From contig NZ_BNEO01000001.1 in the NCBI RefSeq assembly GCF_014905415.1, positions 930,001-994,000 on the forward strand: DNA of 64,000 bases, read 5' to 3'. Below the pieces are notes generated by a model. It made no database searches and was not told where the DNA came from. It saw nothing but the letters and a program-made list of their open reading frames with translations. Shown one piece after another: positions 16,826-25,426 of the stretch. How positions within the stretch are numbered: position 1 is the first letter of the stretch; each line of letters opens with the position of its first letter. Both the position numbers and the translations under genes were made by a program. Source of the DNA: Virgibacillus salexigens. GTDB taxonomy: Bacteria > Bacillota > Bacilli > Bacillales > Amphibacillaceae.

Positions 16826-19567
16826 CTAACCAATGGTTTCAGCTTTCTTGAAGCCAACTGTAACGATTTCATTCTGATTTACTGGTATTACTAATTTGCT
16901 AGAACTAGTAGATATGGATAAGGTCTCTAATTCTTCTTCAAGAATATTACTCCTGTATACTTGAACAGATCCTATTGGCATACGTGTTGATAACCAAGCT
17001 TCTGTTTCTGCCATATTAAATCCACGAAAAATGATATCATTTGATGTATACGAAACCTTTAATGCTGTGAAACTAACTTTGGTAGACTCCCATTCGATAA
17101 AAGCGTATGTTGGGGGAAGCTCTCCTGTTTGAAGTCCCAACTGATTGACTGTCCATGGTACTTGAGATTGGTAAGAAGCTTGATAACTTGCAAGCCTGCT
17201 TTGTTCTCCTTCATGAGGAAAAATGGAATACGAAACGATGTGTTCACCTAAACATTGAGCGTCCGGTGTCGGAAAATAGCCCCAATCTCCCAATTCTCCT
17301 ACAGCTCGAAGTAATGTAATTGCGATTGTATTTCTGCCATCACGTAATATTTCATATTCATTTAGACCAAGATTACTAACTGTCAAGCCACTCTTTTCAT
17401 TACTTATATTTACAAATGCTTGCTGATGTTGCGAATGATCTGGGTTTTTCCATTCTTTTGCAGGCTTATTAAATCTTTTGACAACTTCAAACACCGAATC
17501 TGTATAATGAACATCGGATAGAATATCTGTTGGAAATAATACGCGCATACGGTGATCCTTAGCCTGATTGTTAAAGGTAGTAGTGATATACACTCCCTTA
17601 CTATTTTTCTCCAACCTCACTCTTGTAGTAATTTTATGTGTAATTGTTTCAGATACTCGTTGCGACTTCCTCTCTGTAAACCAAACGAGCTCCTTCTGTT
17701 CTTGATGCAAATATGTGGAAGCACTTATTGGTAATTCCCATTCATGAACGATTTCATATTCAGCCTGAAAGGGAGTATCCTTCACAACAAATATTTTTGC
17801 TTGTATATTTCGCGTAGTGATTGTTTTTTCACCGCTTGGTTGTTTATACATGTATTCATTACCAATGTCACCTGTATCTTCATAAATACATAAATCGTTA
17901 TATTGTTGACCATTTATTTTATTTGTTACTGTTAACGATCCATTTGGATTAATTTTTACATGCAAATAATGATTCTCCATTTCCCGATCATTACAAATTA
18001 AAGAATCCCACACACAATCATTTGCAGATCCCTCAGCTAATACCAAAGCAAATGAGTTATACCCTAGCGCAGGGATATTTTCAGCTTCAAAAGTCAGCCG
18101 TAATCTTCTTGCCATATAAGGCCGTCTGAATTTGTCCTTCGGTAAATCAAAATCAAACTCGATACCTAAATCTTCGATCTGGCAGTCTAGTATATTCCCG
18201 TGATTATCTAGCACTTCCCTATCCTGAATAGAAAAATTTTTCAGCTTTTGTTTATTTATTCCCTCAGATAGGTACTGTTTTACAACATCCAAATTAATCG
18301 TAATAACTCCTGTACGATTGTGACCAGTAGTATTAAACACAACAAATGGAATGGTTGATTTTCCCCATTTGTTAAACATGGACGTATCTATTTCTCCTGA
18401 CAAAAATGTAAGGCTTTTATTAATCATCCCTTTTGCGACTTGGCGAGTCTTTTCAAACCGCGTAACCATTTCCCGGTGGACGTCATCAATGCTACAGCCA
18501 CAGATACTATCATGCGGATGATTCTGCATTAATGTTTTCCATCCATATTCAAATAAGTCATGATCATATGCATCCCCCTGTAACCACGCAAATGAAGCAA
18601 GTGGTTCTGCAACCTTTTCTAGAAGTACTTGATTCTGTTGATTTAATTGTTTTAAATAAATACGTGAAGATGCTGTATTAACAAGTGTTCCCCATCCATC
18701 CGTATGTTGACTTCTCAACTCGCCATCAATGATTTTTACATCGTTTGGTATCGCTGAAGATAGTTCCTTGCAATAATCATTGAAATTCGAATGTTTAAAA
18801 TCTATATTGGGATACAATTTCTTTGCAACTTGTATAGCCTCTGGTAAATTATATTGAACAGGTTGATGATCACAACCATTCATTACTAGCATCTGTGATG
18901 ATGAAGCATATTTTTCTAATGACTTTAGTTGGCTTTGCCAATAGATTTTCGCGCTTTCATCATCCAGGGGTATTTCATTTCCATTACAGTACCAATTAGC
19001 AAATAGAATACCGATTACCGTAGATCCGTCTGGTGAGCGCCAGCACATTTCCGAATAAGGCGATTCATAACTGGATGCCTCTTGAATCATGTTATTAAAT
19101 CCTGTTGGCTTTACCCCTCTCCCAAAGACAGCATGATGAATGCCGGCCTGACGTAATAGCTGAGGAGCTTGCCCAATATTACCGAATGTATCTGGAAAAT
19201 AGCCAATCTTAGTCACGCCGCCCCAATCATTTGAATCCTTTATACCATATAATAAATTCCTAACATTTGATTCACTGCTCGTTAAAAAAGCGTCCTGCAA
19301 AATATACCAAGGACCAACATGAATCCTTCCTTCTTTAATATATGTTTTCAACTTTTCCTTCATTTCAGGTCGAACTTGTACATAATCATCCAGCATAATC
19401 GTTTGGCCATCTAAGTGAAAGCTTTTGTAACCCTGATTATTTTCCAGTGCTTCTAAGAGTCGATCCATCAACTCAACCAGAAGAATATGATGTCTTTCAT
19501 ATGGTAAATACCATTCTCTGTCCCAATGAGTATGGGAAATAATATGCACTGTCTGATTATCTTCCAA
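16826..19567 (-). CDS. GH38 alpha-mannosidase
   Basis: A 913-residue GH38 enzyme. VHIISHTHWDREWYLPYE carries the zinc ligands His14 and Asp16; GYFPDTFGNIGQAPQLL holds the nucleophile aspartate; NHPHDSICGCSIDDVHREM supplies the later zinc histidine. A large beta-sandwich C-terminal part follows. It removes alpha-mannose from imported glycans in the cytoplasm. The start is TTG, 7-9 nt from AGGAGGGAG, with the conserved HTHWD motif falling at the expected place. It sits after the LplA-type lipoprotein gene and before GH125, and is likely in one transcription unit with the importer, modulated by the hairpin at 19667-19694. Confidence 0.95.
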   Translation of the reverse strand: MEDNQTVHIISHTHWDREWYLPYERHHILLVELMDRLLEALENNQGYKSFHLDGQTIMLDDYVQVRPEMKEKLKTYIKEGRIHVGPWYILQDAFLTSSESNVRNLLYGIKDSNDWGGVTKIGYFPDTFGNIGQAPQLLRQAGIHHAVFGRGVKPTGFNNMIQEASSYESPYSEMCWRSPDGSTVIGILFANWYCNGNEIPLDDESAKIYWQSQLKSLEKYASSSQMLVMNGCDHQPVQYNLPEAIQVAKKLYPNIDFKHSNFNDYCKELSSAIPNDVKIIDGELRSQHTDGWGTLVNTASSRIYLKQLNQQNQVLLEKVAEPLASFAWLQGDAYDHDLFEYGWKTLMQNHPHDSICGCSIDDVHREMVTRFEKTRQVAKGMINKSLTFLSGEIDTSMFNKWGKSTIPFVVFNTTGHNRTGVITINLDVVKQYLSEGINKQKLKNFSIQDREVLDNHGNILDCQIEDLGIEFDFDLPKDKFRRPYMARRLRLTFEAENIPALGYNSFALVLAEGSANDCVWDSLICNDREMENHYLHVKINPNGSLTVTNKINGQQYNDLCIYEDTGDIGNEYMYKQPSGEKTITTRNIQAKIFVVKDTPFQAEYEIVHEWELPISASTYLHQEQKELVWFTERKSQRVSETITHKITTRVRLEKNSKGVYITTTFNNQAKDHRMRVLFPTDILSDVHYTDSVFEVVKRFNKPAKEWKNPDHSQHQQAFVNISNEKSGLTVSNLGLNEYEILRDGRNTIAITLLRAVGELGDWGYFPTPDAQCLGEHIVSYSIFPHEGEQSRLASYQASYQSQVPWTVNQLGLQTGELPPTYAFIEWESTKVSFTALKVSYTSNDIIFRGFNMAETEAWLSTRMPIGSVQVYRSNILEEELETLSISTSSSKLVIPVNQNEIVTVGFKKAETIG

Positions 19568-19666
19568 TCTTCTCCCTCCTCCTATTAGGATATTCGATAA
19601 TTGTAAAGTATCTGCTAATTTGCCTTATCAAATTTACAGAACCTTAGTTCTATACAAACATGGCTA

Positions 19667-19694
19667 GTATGCTTTTCTTAAAAAACAAGCATAC
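19667..19694 (-). terminator. Hairpin after the LplA-like binding-protein gene
   Basis: Arms GTATGCTT and AAGCATAC around a 12-nt loop, with no strong T run on the minus strand. It probably stabilises the upstream message or reduces read-through into the mannosidase genes, like the hairpin at 4867-4894. Confidence 0.4.
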
Positions 19695-19732
19695 CATCCA
19701 CTTACAACTATTTGACCCTGACTGAACTACAG

Positions 19733-21334
19733 TTAACTATCAGACCAGCGGTCATAGGCATCTTGATAGATTTGAATATATTCCTTGATATTCATCTTTT
19801 CGATCGTCTCCACATATGTTTCCCAATTTGACAGAGGTTCAACTCCCGTAATAAATTTAGCTTCCATCTGTTCAACATACGATTGCAAATCAACCTCAAT
19901 TGTATTTGCCTTCTTTTGTTCATCTGATGTTAAATAAACTAATGGGTAGGGCACTTCAGCGTATGGTTCAATCTTTTCTTCCGTTTCTGAGGCAATAAAC
20001 TTGTCGAATTCTGATAACGGTCTTCCCTCAATAGGCCCACTTATAGTAGGAGTTGAAATACCATAATCGGGTGTAATCGTTCCCCGATAATCTTCCTCTG
20101 AATTAAACCCTTCAGGTATCTCACGGTCGACCTTTTCTCCTCCTTCTTTATCCTTCCATTCCCACATGTAGCCTTCAGGACCGCGATTCAAAAATTCATA
20201 CCCTTCATTCGTATAAAAATAATCCACCCATCTGATCGACGCCTCAGGACTAGGGTTATTACTTGTAATTGAGAATGTACCTCTTTGAATTGCGGGGCTT
20301 CGAGGTATAATTGCTTCTTTCGATACTGAACTTGTTAACGGCTGAAACATTGGGTTATTTGTTGCTTCTTCTTCTGTTTCGCCAGTAGTAAAAAAGGAAT
20401 AATAATCAGGAAATACACCAATTCGATTTTCCTGTCCCTTGGCTTTCTTTTGTTCATCCGATTGCGAGAATGTTTCCGGGTCTAACAATTCTTCTTTATA
20501 TAATTTATTCATAAACGTTAAGTATTCTTTATAGTTCTCTGTAATTGGGGTATATCGCACGTTGCCATTAACTTCCTCTATCCCCCATTCTTTCATTCCA
20601 AAAGCGCCTAATAACCATGGCCTTGAACTATTCATTTTTACGTCAAGTAATGGTATTTCATCAGCTTTTCCATTACCATTTGGATCCTCAGTCTTGAATC
20701 TTTGCAGTAATTTATAGAACGCGTCTACTGTTTTAGGTAACTCTTCAACACCTAATTCTTTCAGCCATTTTCCGTTATACCATAAAGGTCCTTTGTACCA
20801 GCTCGATGTAGGACCATCCGCTACAGTAGGTAGTGAATAAATATGTCCATCAATCGTTGTAATTGACTTTTTGACATCTGGTCTCTCATCAAGAAGCTTT
20901 TGCAAATTCGGTGCATGCTCGGCAATTAGATCTTCTAAAGGTAAGAGCACATCTTGTTGTCCATAATCGACTTCCATTGCAGGGGTTAAATTACTAGTAC
21001 CTGCACCATAGATAACATCTGCTATATCCCCACTAGCAAATGCTAGATTCAATTTTGTTTGGAAGTCATTGAGAGGTGGTGTAATGTATTCAAAGTTCAT
21101 ATTGGTCATCTCTGCATATTTTTGTAATGTAGGCATTTCATTCCACTCAGCAAGACCTGTTCCAGGAGCCATCATTGATAGCTCGATTGGATCCTTAACA
21201 ATAGGAAATCCTTCGTCATTTACTTTTATATTCTCTTTTGCAGTAGTTTCTTCACTTGCATTTTCAGACTTACATGCGGCTAACCCAAATAAAATGAATG
21301 CAACAAGCGTAAATAGTATCCATACTTTCTTCAT
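19733..21334 (-). CDS. Extracellular sugar-binding lipoprotein, LplA type
   Basis: A 533-residue solute-binding protein. The signal peptide ends at lipobox LAAC, so Cys21 would carry the lipid anchor. The large size and the DPIELSMMAPGTGLAEWNEM opening fit the LplA/YtcQ group, which is bigger than classical maltose-binding proteins. SSDEQKKAN-type and IPRSPAIQRGTFSITSNN stretches line the sugar cleft. It partners the two permeases upstream (78 bp gap). With mannosidases downstream and a fucosidase upstream, it likely captures mannose- or fucose-containing oligosaccharides. GGGGA lies 9 nt before the ATG. Confidence 0.92.
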   Translation of the reverse strand: MKKVWILFTLVAFILFGLAACKSENASEETTAKENIKVNDEGFPIVKDPIELSMMAPGTGLAEWNEMPTLQKYAEMTNMNFEYITPPLNDFQTKLNLAFASGDIADVIYGAGTSNLTPAMEVDYGQQDVLLPLEDLIAEHAPNLQKLLDERPDVKKSITTIDGHIYSLPTVADGPTSSWYKGPLWYNGKWLKELGVEELPKTVDAFYKLLQRFKTEDPNGNGKADEIPLLDVKMNSSRPWLLGAFGMKEWGIEEVNGNVRYTPITENYKEYLTFMNKLYKEELLDPETFSQSDEQKKAKGQENRIGVFPDYYSFFTTGETEEEATNNPMFQPLTSSVSKEAIIPRSPAIQRGTFSITSNNPSPEASIRWVDYFYTNEGYEFLNRGPEGYMWEWKDKEGGEKVDREIPEGFNSEEDYRGTITPDYGISTPTISGPIEGRPLSEFDKFIASETEEKIEPYAEVPYPLVYLTSDEQKKANTIEVDLQSYVEQMEAKFITGVEPLSNWETYVETIEKMNIKEYIQIYQDAYDRWSDS

Positions 21335-21412
21335 ACTACAATTCCCCTTCCTTTAATGTTTTTTTCCTAACAAATCGTCCAACATTCCACCCTTCTTCCA
21401 ATTACCTATTAA

Positions 21413-22318
21413 CTAGCCTTTTAAAGAACCAATCAAAACGCCCTTCACAAAATACCGCTGGAGGAATGGGTAGACGATTATTACTGGTAATGAAGAAACA
21501 ATCATAACCCCATACTTAACAATCGCAGCAAGCTGCTGTTTACTATGCATTGCTTCCGCCATACTTCCAGAAATATTTGTATTTTGTGAGGCCATTTCTT
21601 GTAATACGAGTATTTCTCTTAAAACCAATTGTAGTGGGTACATATCTTTATCAGATAAATAAATTAAAGCGTTGAAGTAGCCATTCCAGTGTCCAACTCC
21701 ATAAAATAGAGCCATCACAGCAATAATTGGTGCTGATAAAGGTAAAATGATTTTGGTGAATAATTTAAAGTTTGAAGCCCCATCAATGATCGCTGCCTCT
21801 TCTAACCCTTTTGGAATAGAAGTTTGGAAGAATACACGGGCAATTACAATATTCCATACAGCTGCAGCATTCGGTAAAACCATTGCCCATATCGTATCAA
21901 TTAATCCTAAGCTTTTTACGACGAGATAGGTTGGAATTAATCCACCACTAAAAAACATGGTTAATACAAACATCCCCATCAATAAATTTCTTCCTGCAAA
22001 ATCTTTTCGAGATAATGCATATGCTGCAGGAATCGTAACCGCTAAATTAATCAATGTCCCAAGAATGGTATAAAAAATCGTGTTGAAATAACCTCTCCAA
22101 ATATCATTGTTTTGAAAGATTAATCTATATCCTTCTAGTGTTATATCTTTTGGAAGCAGCCACATTTCGCCGGAATTGACAGCCGACGGATTACTGATCG
22201 AGGCACTTATGATATATATAAGTGGATATAAAACAATAACAAGAGCAGCTGTTAATAATAAGAACACCAAAACCTTAAACAACTTATCTTTTTTTGTTTC
22301 TTGAATTGAAGTACTCAT
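21413..22318 (-). CDS. ABC transporter permease, LplC/YtcP type
   Basis: A 301-residue membrane permease, starting MSTSIQETKKDKLFKVLV with AGGAGG 10 nt upstream; an earlier in-frame ATG at 22339 overlaps the previous gene's end and reads through that site. Six hydrophobic segments are visible. The EAA loop is LEEAAIIDGASNFKLFTKII. The C-terminal YFVKGVLIGSLKG ending is typical of LplC. It forms the channel with LplB, 14 bp upstream. It needs an ATPase supplied from elsewhere, since none is encoded here. Confidence 0.93.
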   Translation of the reverse strand: MSTSIQETKKDKLFKVLVFLLLTAALVIVLYPLIYIISASISNPSAVNSGEMWLLPKDITLEGYRLIFQNNDIWRGYFNTIFYTILGTLINLAVTIPAAYALSRKDFAGRNLLMGMFVLTMFFSGGLIPTYLVVKSLGLIDTIWAMVLPNAAAVWNIVIARVFFQTSIPKGLEEAAIIDGASNFKLFTKIILPLSAPIIAVMALFYGVGHWNGYFNALIYLSDKDMYPLQLVLREILVLQEMASQNTNISGSMAEAMHSKQQLAAIVKYGVMIVSSLPVIIVYPFLQRYFVKGVLIGSLKG

Positions 22319-22332
22319 AAGCTGATAACCTC

Positions 22333-23337
22333 CTACCAAAGACTTGTCTCACTTGTTTTCCTAGCAATGTGATTTACTGTAACAAGTAAAATCGCATTGA
22401 TCACTGCATTAAATAGTCCAACTGCAGCGGCAAAACTATATTGTGCATCTAATAAACCAGCCTGATAGACAAATGTAGCGATAACATTTGAAGATTCAAG
22501 GTTTAATGGATTTTGTAAAAGTAATATCTTTTCAAAGCCCATTGCCATTATGTTCCCCATATTCATGATTAAAAGGATAATCATCGTTGGAACAATCGCT
22601 GGAATATTAATATGCCATATCCGCTGTAGCCGGGAAGCCCCATCCACAATAGCTGCCTCATGATGCTGCGGGTCCACGCCTGACAGTGCAGCAAGGTAAA
22701 TGATGGTTCCCCAACCTGTACTTTGCCAAACGCCAGAGAAAACATATACGGTTTTAAACCATTCTGGTTCACTCAAGAAAGCCACTGGTTCTAGCCCTAA
22801 GAGCTGCATTCCGTGATTTATAATACCAGTTGCAGGTGATAAAAATGCTATTACCATACCCGCCATAACTACTACGGATATAAAATGCGGTGCATAGGTT
22901 ACTGTTTGCACTGTACGCTTATATAGGCCATCCTTTGCTTCATTTAATGCTAATGCTAGTATAATAGGTAGTGGGAATCCTACGATTAATTCATAAATAC
23001 TTATTCCTAACGTATTTTTAATTAGATCCCAAAAATAATAGGATTCAAAAAATCTAGTAAAGTGTTCTAAGCCTACCCACTCACTTCCCCATATTCCAAG
23101 CGTAGGAATGAAATCCTTAAACGCAATTTGAACGCCATACATAGGCACATAATGGAAAATTATAAAATATAAGAAGGCTGGCAATACAAAGATGTATAAT
23201 TGCCAATTTTGTAGGATCTTTCTATTTTTTCCTTTTTTCCTCGTTTTTTTCTTTTTCACCGAATCTTGATTTCTGATAGGCTGAGTATGCTGAACATAAC
23301 TGTCTTCTTTAGGTAGTGGTGAATTAGCAGGGCTCAT
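22333..23337 (-). CDS. ABC transporter permease, LplB type
   Basis: A 334-residue permease with a long, lysine-rich cytoplasmic N-terminus (about 45 residues), then NWQLYIFVLPAFLYFIIFHY as the first membrane segment. FIPTLGIWGSEWVGLEHFTR and the EAA-loop HHEAAIVDGASRLQRIWHIN are LplB hallmarks. It is first gene of the lplB-lplC-binding protein unit. GGGGGAGATTCG precedes the ATG. A candidate promoter lies at 23374-23402. Confidence 0.93.
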   Translation of the reverse strand: MSPANSPLPKEDSYVQHTQPIRNQDSVKKKKTRKKGKNRKILQNWQLYIFVLPAFLYFIIFHYVPMYGVQIAFKDFIPTLGIWGSEWVGLEHFTRFFESYYFWDLIKNTLGISIYELIVGFPLPIILALALNEAKDGLYKRTVQTVTYAPHFISVVVMAGMVIAFLSPATGIINHGMQLLGLEPVAFLSEPEWFKTVYVFSGVWQSTGWGTIIYLAALSGVDPQHHEAAIVDGASRLQRIWHINIPAIVPTMIILLIMNMGNIMAMGFEKILLLQNPLNLESSNVIATFVYQAGLLDAQYSFAAAVGLFNAVINAILLVTVNHIARKTSETSLW

Positions 23338-23373
23338 CGAATCTCCCCCTTTCCTATTTAAGAAACTGCTTAC

Positions 23374-23402
23374 ATGTTACATTTTTCAGAAAATACAATC
23401 AA
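23374..23402 (-). promoter_or_regulatory. Candidate promoter of the LplB-LplC-LplA-type operon
   Basis: On the minus strand TTGATT and TAACAT are spaced by 17 nt, a SigA-type arrangement with a weak -10, about 37 bp before the lplB-like start. Confidence 0.35.
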
Positions 23403-23547
23403 TATGTCGTTTTCGTCATCGCTTGTCAAAAAACATCTTTCTATATGCACATCAATAGCTTTGCAGCTTGTACTATGTCATATTTAACTGACTATGTTTC
23501 ACTTTACATAAGCAAAGACGGTAGCTTTAATGTCAATCCAAAAAACA

Positions 23548-23590
23548 AACCCTGCAATATATGCATGTATCATACATATATTGCAGGGTT
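23548..23590 (-). terminator. Strong terminator after the broken GH29 gene
   Basis: A perfect 16-bp stem (AACCCTGCAATATATG and its complement) around an 11-nt loop, followed on the minus strand by TTTGTTTTTT. Confidence 0.85.
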
Positions 23591-23607
23591 ACTAAAAAGA
23601 AAATAGT

Positions 23608-23626
23608 GGGGGGATATTTTCCCCCC
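23608..23626 (-). terminator. Second, G/C-only hairpin in tandem
   Basis: GGGGGG and CCCCCC around a 7-nt A/T loop, followed on the minus strand by ACTATTTTCTTTTT. With 23548-23590 it makes a double stop between the fucosidase remnant and the importer operon. Confidence 0.6.
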
Positions 23627-23685
23627 TCTACGTTTCCGTACAGTTAATACCTAAATACAATTACCGGGCCGCTCTTCCACCTTTG

Positions 23686-25054
23686 TTATCTAATTCGAAA
23701 AACCTCAACAATTGTCTTTTCGTCATTAAGTTGATCTGGTATTGTCACCTTTAACCCTTTATTTATTTGTTTAAAATCTAGGTTCCACTCATAGCCTACT
23801 AGCGTAACTTGTTGTGCAAGATGTTCGTATGGAATAAGCACCTCATTTTCATCCAAACCAACCTGTTTGGATAATCGAAAACAATAGGTTATGTCGTCCT
23901 TTCTGGTAAAAGCAAAATCATTCGTATAATAAGGGGCACATATTCTTGTTCCATAAATAGCTTCCCCATAAATGGCTAACCATTGCCCGAGTTCTTCCAT
24001 TCGTTTGATAGCTCCTTCAGGTAGACGGCCATCTGGTTGAGGAGCTACATTTAAAGCCAAATTGCCACCTTTTGCGACAACTTCTATTAATGTATGAATG
24101 ATTTCTGTAGTTGATTTGTAGGTATCTTCATATTTAAATGAGAAGGAGGTTCCCATTGTAATACAGCTTTCCCAAGGTACCTGTATTGGATGATCTGGAA
24201 TTGTTTGTTCAGGGGTAATATAATTTTCAAATTCTCCTCCCATCATTCGATCAGCAGTTAATAATCCAGGTTGGACACTTCTAGCTTTTTCAACTACTTC
24301 ACCTAAGCAAATATCTTGTTGATCATTTCCAACCCATCCAGCATCCAGCCAAAGTATATCAATGTCACCATAATACATCATTAATTCCATTATTTGATTG
24401 TGATTAAATTGGACATATTTTTCCCATAACCGAGGGTATTGTTTGGGATCATAGGAAGGCCCCCTCCACGTTTTCTTACCAAACTCCGCCCCTGAGGACC
24501 AATAATAAGGAGTATGCCAATCTGCTTTAGAATAATATGCTGCGATTCCAAGGCCCCTTTCGCGAAACGCATGGAATACATACATGCTTACAGATGTCAG
24601 CATATTTATGCATATGGAATGGACAATCTTTAGCTGTAATTCGATAATTTGTTTCTTTGGTATCCCACATACAAAAGCCATCGTGATGCTTCGTCGTAAA
24701 TATCACGTATTTAAAGCCTGCTCGTTTTGCTAAATCAGCCCATATCTGCGGTTGAAAGCGAATTGGATTAAATGTTTTATTCAAATTAACATATTGACGC
24801 TTAAACTCCTCTCCATCTGCTACCCAGTCAATACCTTCTCTTGACCACTCTGCATCGTCATCACTTAATGCCCACGATTCCACAATCCCTAATTGTGAAT
24901 ATGGCCCCCAGTGCATCATTAATGCCAATTTCTGATCTTTAAACCATTCTAATCGTTCTAACACCTTAGGGTCTCTAGGCTCTATCCAACTCTCCTCAGC
25001 ACTATAGTGATGCTTTCCTTCTTCCACAACATGATTTGTTGTTTCATCTTTCAT
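23686..25054 (-). pseudogene. GH29 alpha-L-fucosidase (second copy), frameshifted
   Basis: Two overlapping frames give one GH29 enzyme. The first (start 25054, GTTAAAGGAGCTAATAGTC region before ATG) carries ALMMHWGPYSQLGIVESWAL and VIFTTKHHDGFCMWDTKETN up to ADICKHV. The second carries FHAFRERGLGIAAYYSKADW, DIDILWLDAGWVGN (nucleophile region) and GGNLALNVAPQPDGRLPEGA to the stop at 23686. The break is at 24576-24583, where ATAC is doubled; removing one 4-bp unit joins KHV directly to FHAF in frame. Both halves are otherwise well conserved with no other stops, so the event is recent, or is a slippage switch, or is a sequence error. The gene has strong tandem terminators. Confidence 0.85.
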
Positions 25055-25426
25055 GACTATTAGCTCCTTTAACTAGAATAGACTCTACCACTTCCAGCTT
25101 GCTTTCTTCCTCGCACCTAATCAATATGTGGTTCATCTCTACTTGTACTTCCTTTTCACTAAAACGATACTAACAAGGAGCCTCTCTATTATTACTATGT
25201 GAAAGTTCTATTTCTATGTGGTTGTTGATAGAATAACGTCAACAATCACAAAAGGAAACTAATCAAAGGGCAGCTTACTTCCTACCCAACTGGGTATACT
25301 CCCAGTGCATAGAGCTATTATCCTCTTTTGAGCTAAAATCATTGACCTCTCGATATCTCTACACCACTTCCAATCCCCACAAGAGAAAAGTTACTGCAAT
25401 TAAATAACCTTATAAGAATTCATTTA
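25055..25426. other. Intergenic region, broken GH29 to AraC regulator
   Basis: This 372-bp gap shows two inverted repeats, TTGTTGA/TCAACAA near 25222-25246 and ACTGGG/CCCAGT near 25299-25316. Neither has a clear T tail, so they may be operators or weak terminators. No gene or known RNA was recognised. Confidence 0.4.

Larger units (their letters stand above)
23338..23685. other. Intergenic region upstream of lplB-like gene
   Basis: This 348-bp gap contains two tandem terminator hairpins closing the broken fucosidase gene (23548-23626) and a candidate promoter for the importer operon (23374-23402). No operator palindrome was recognised. Confidence 0.5.
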
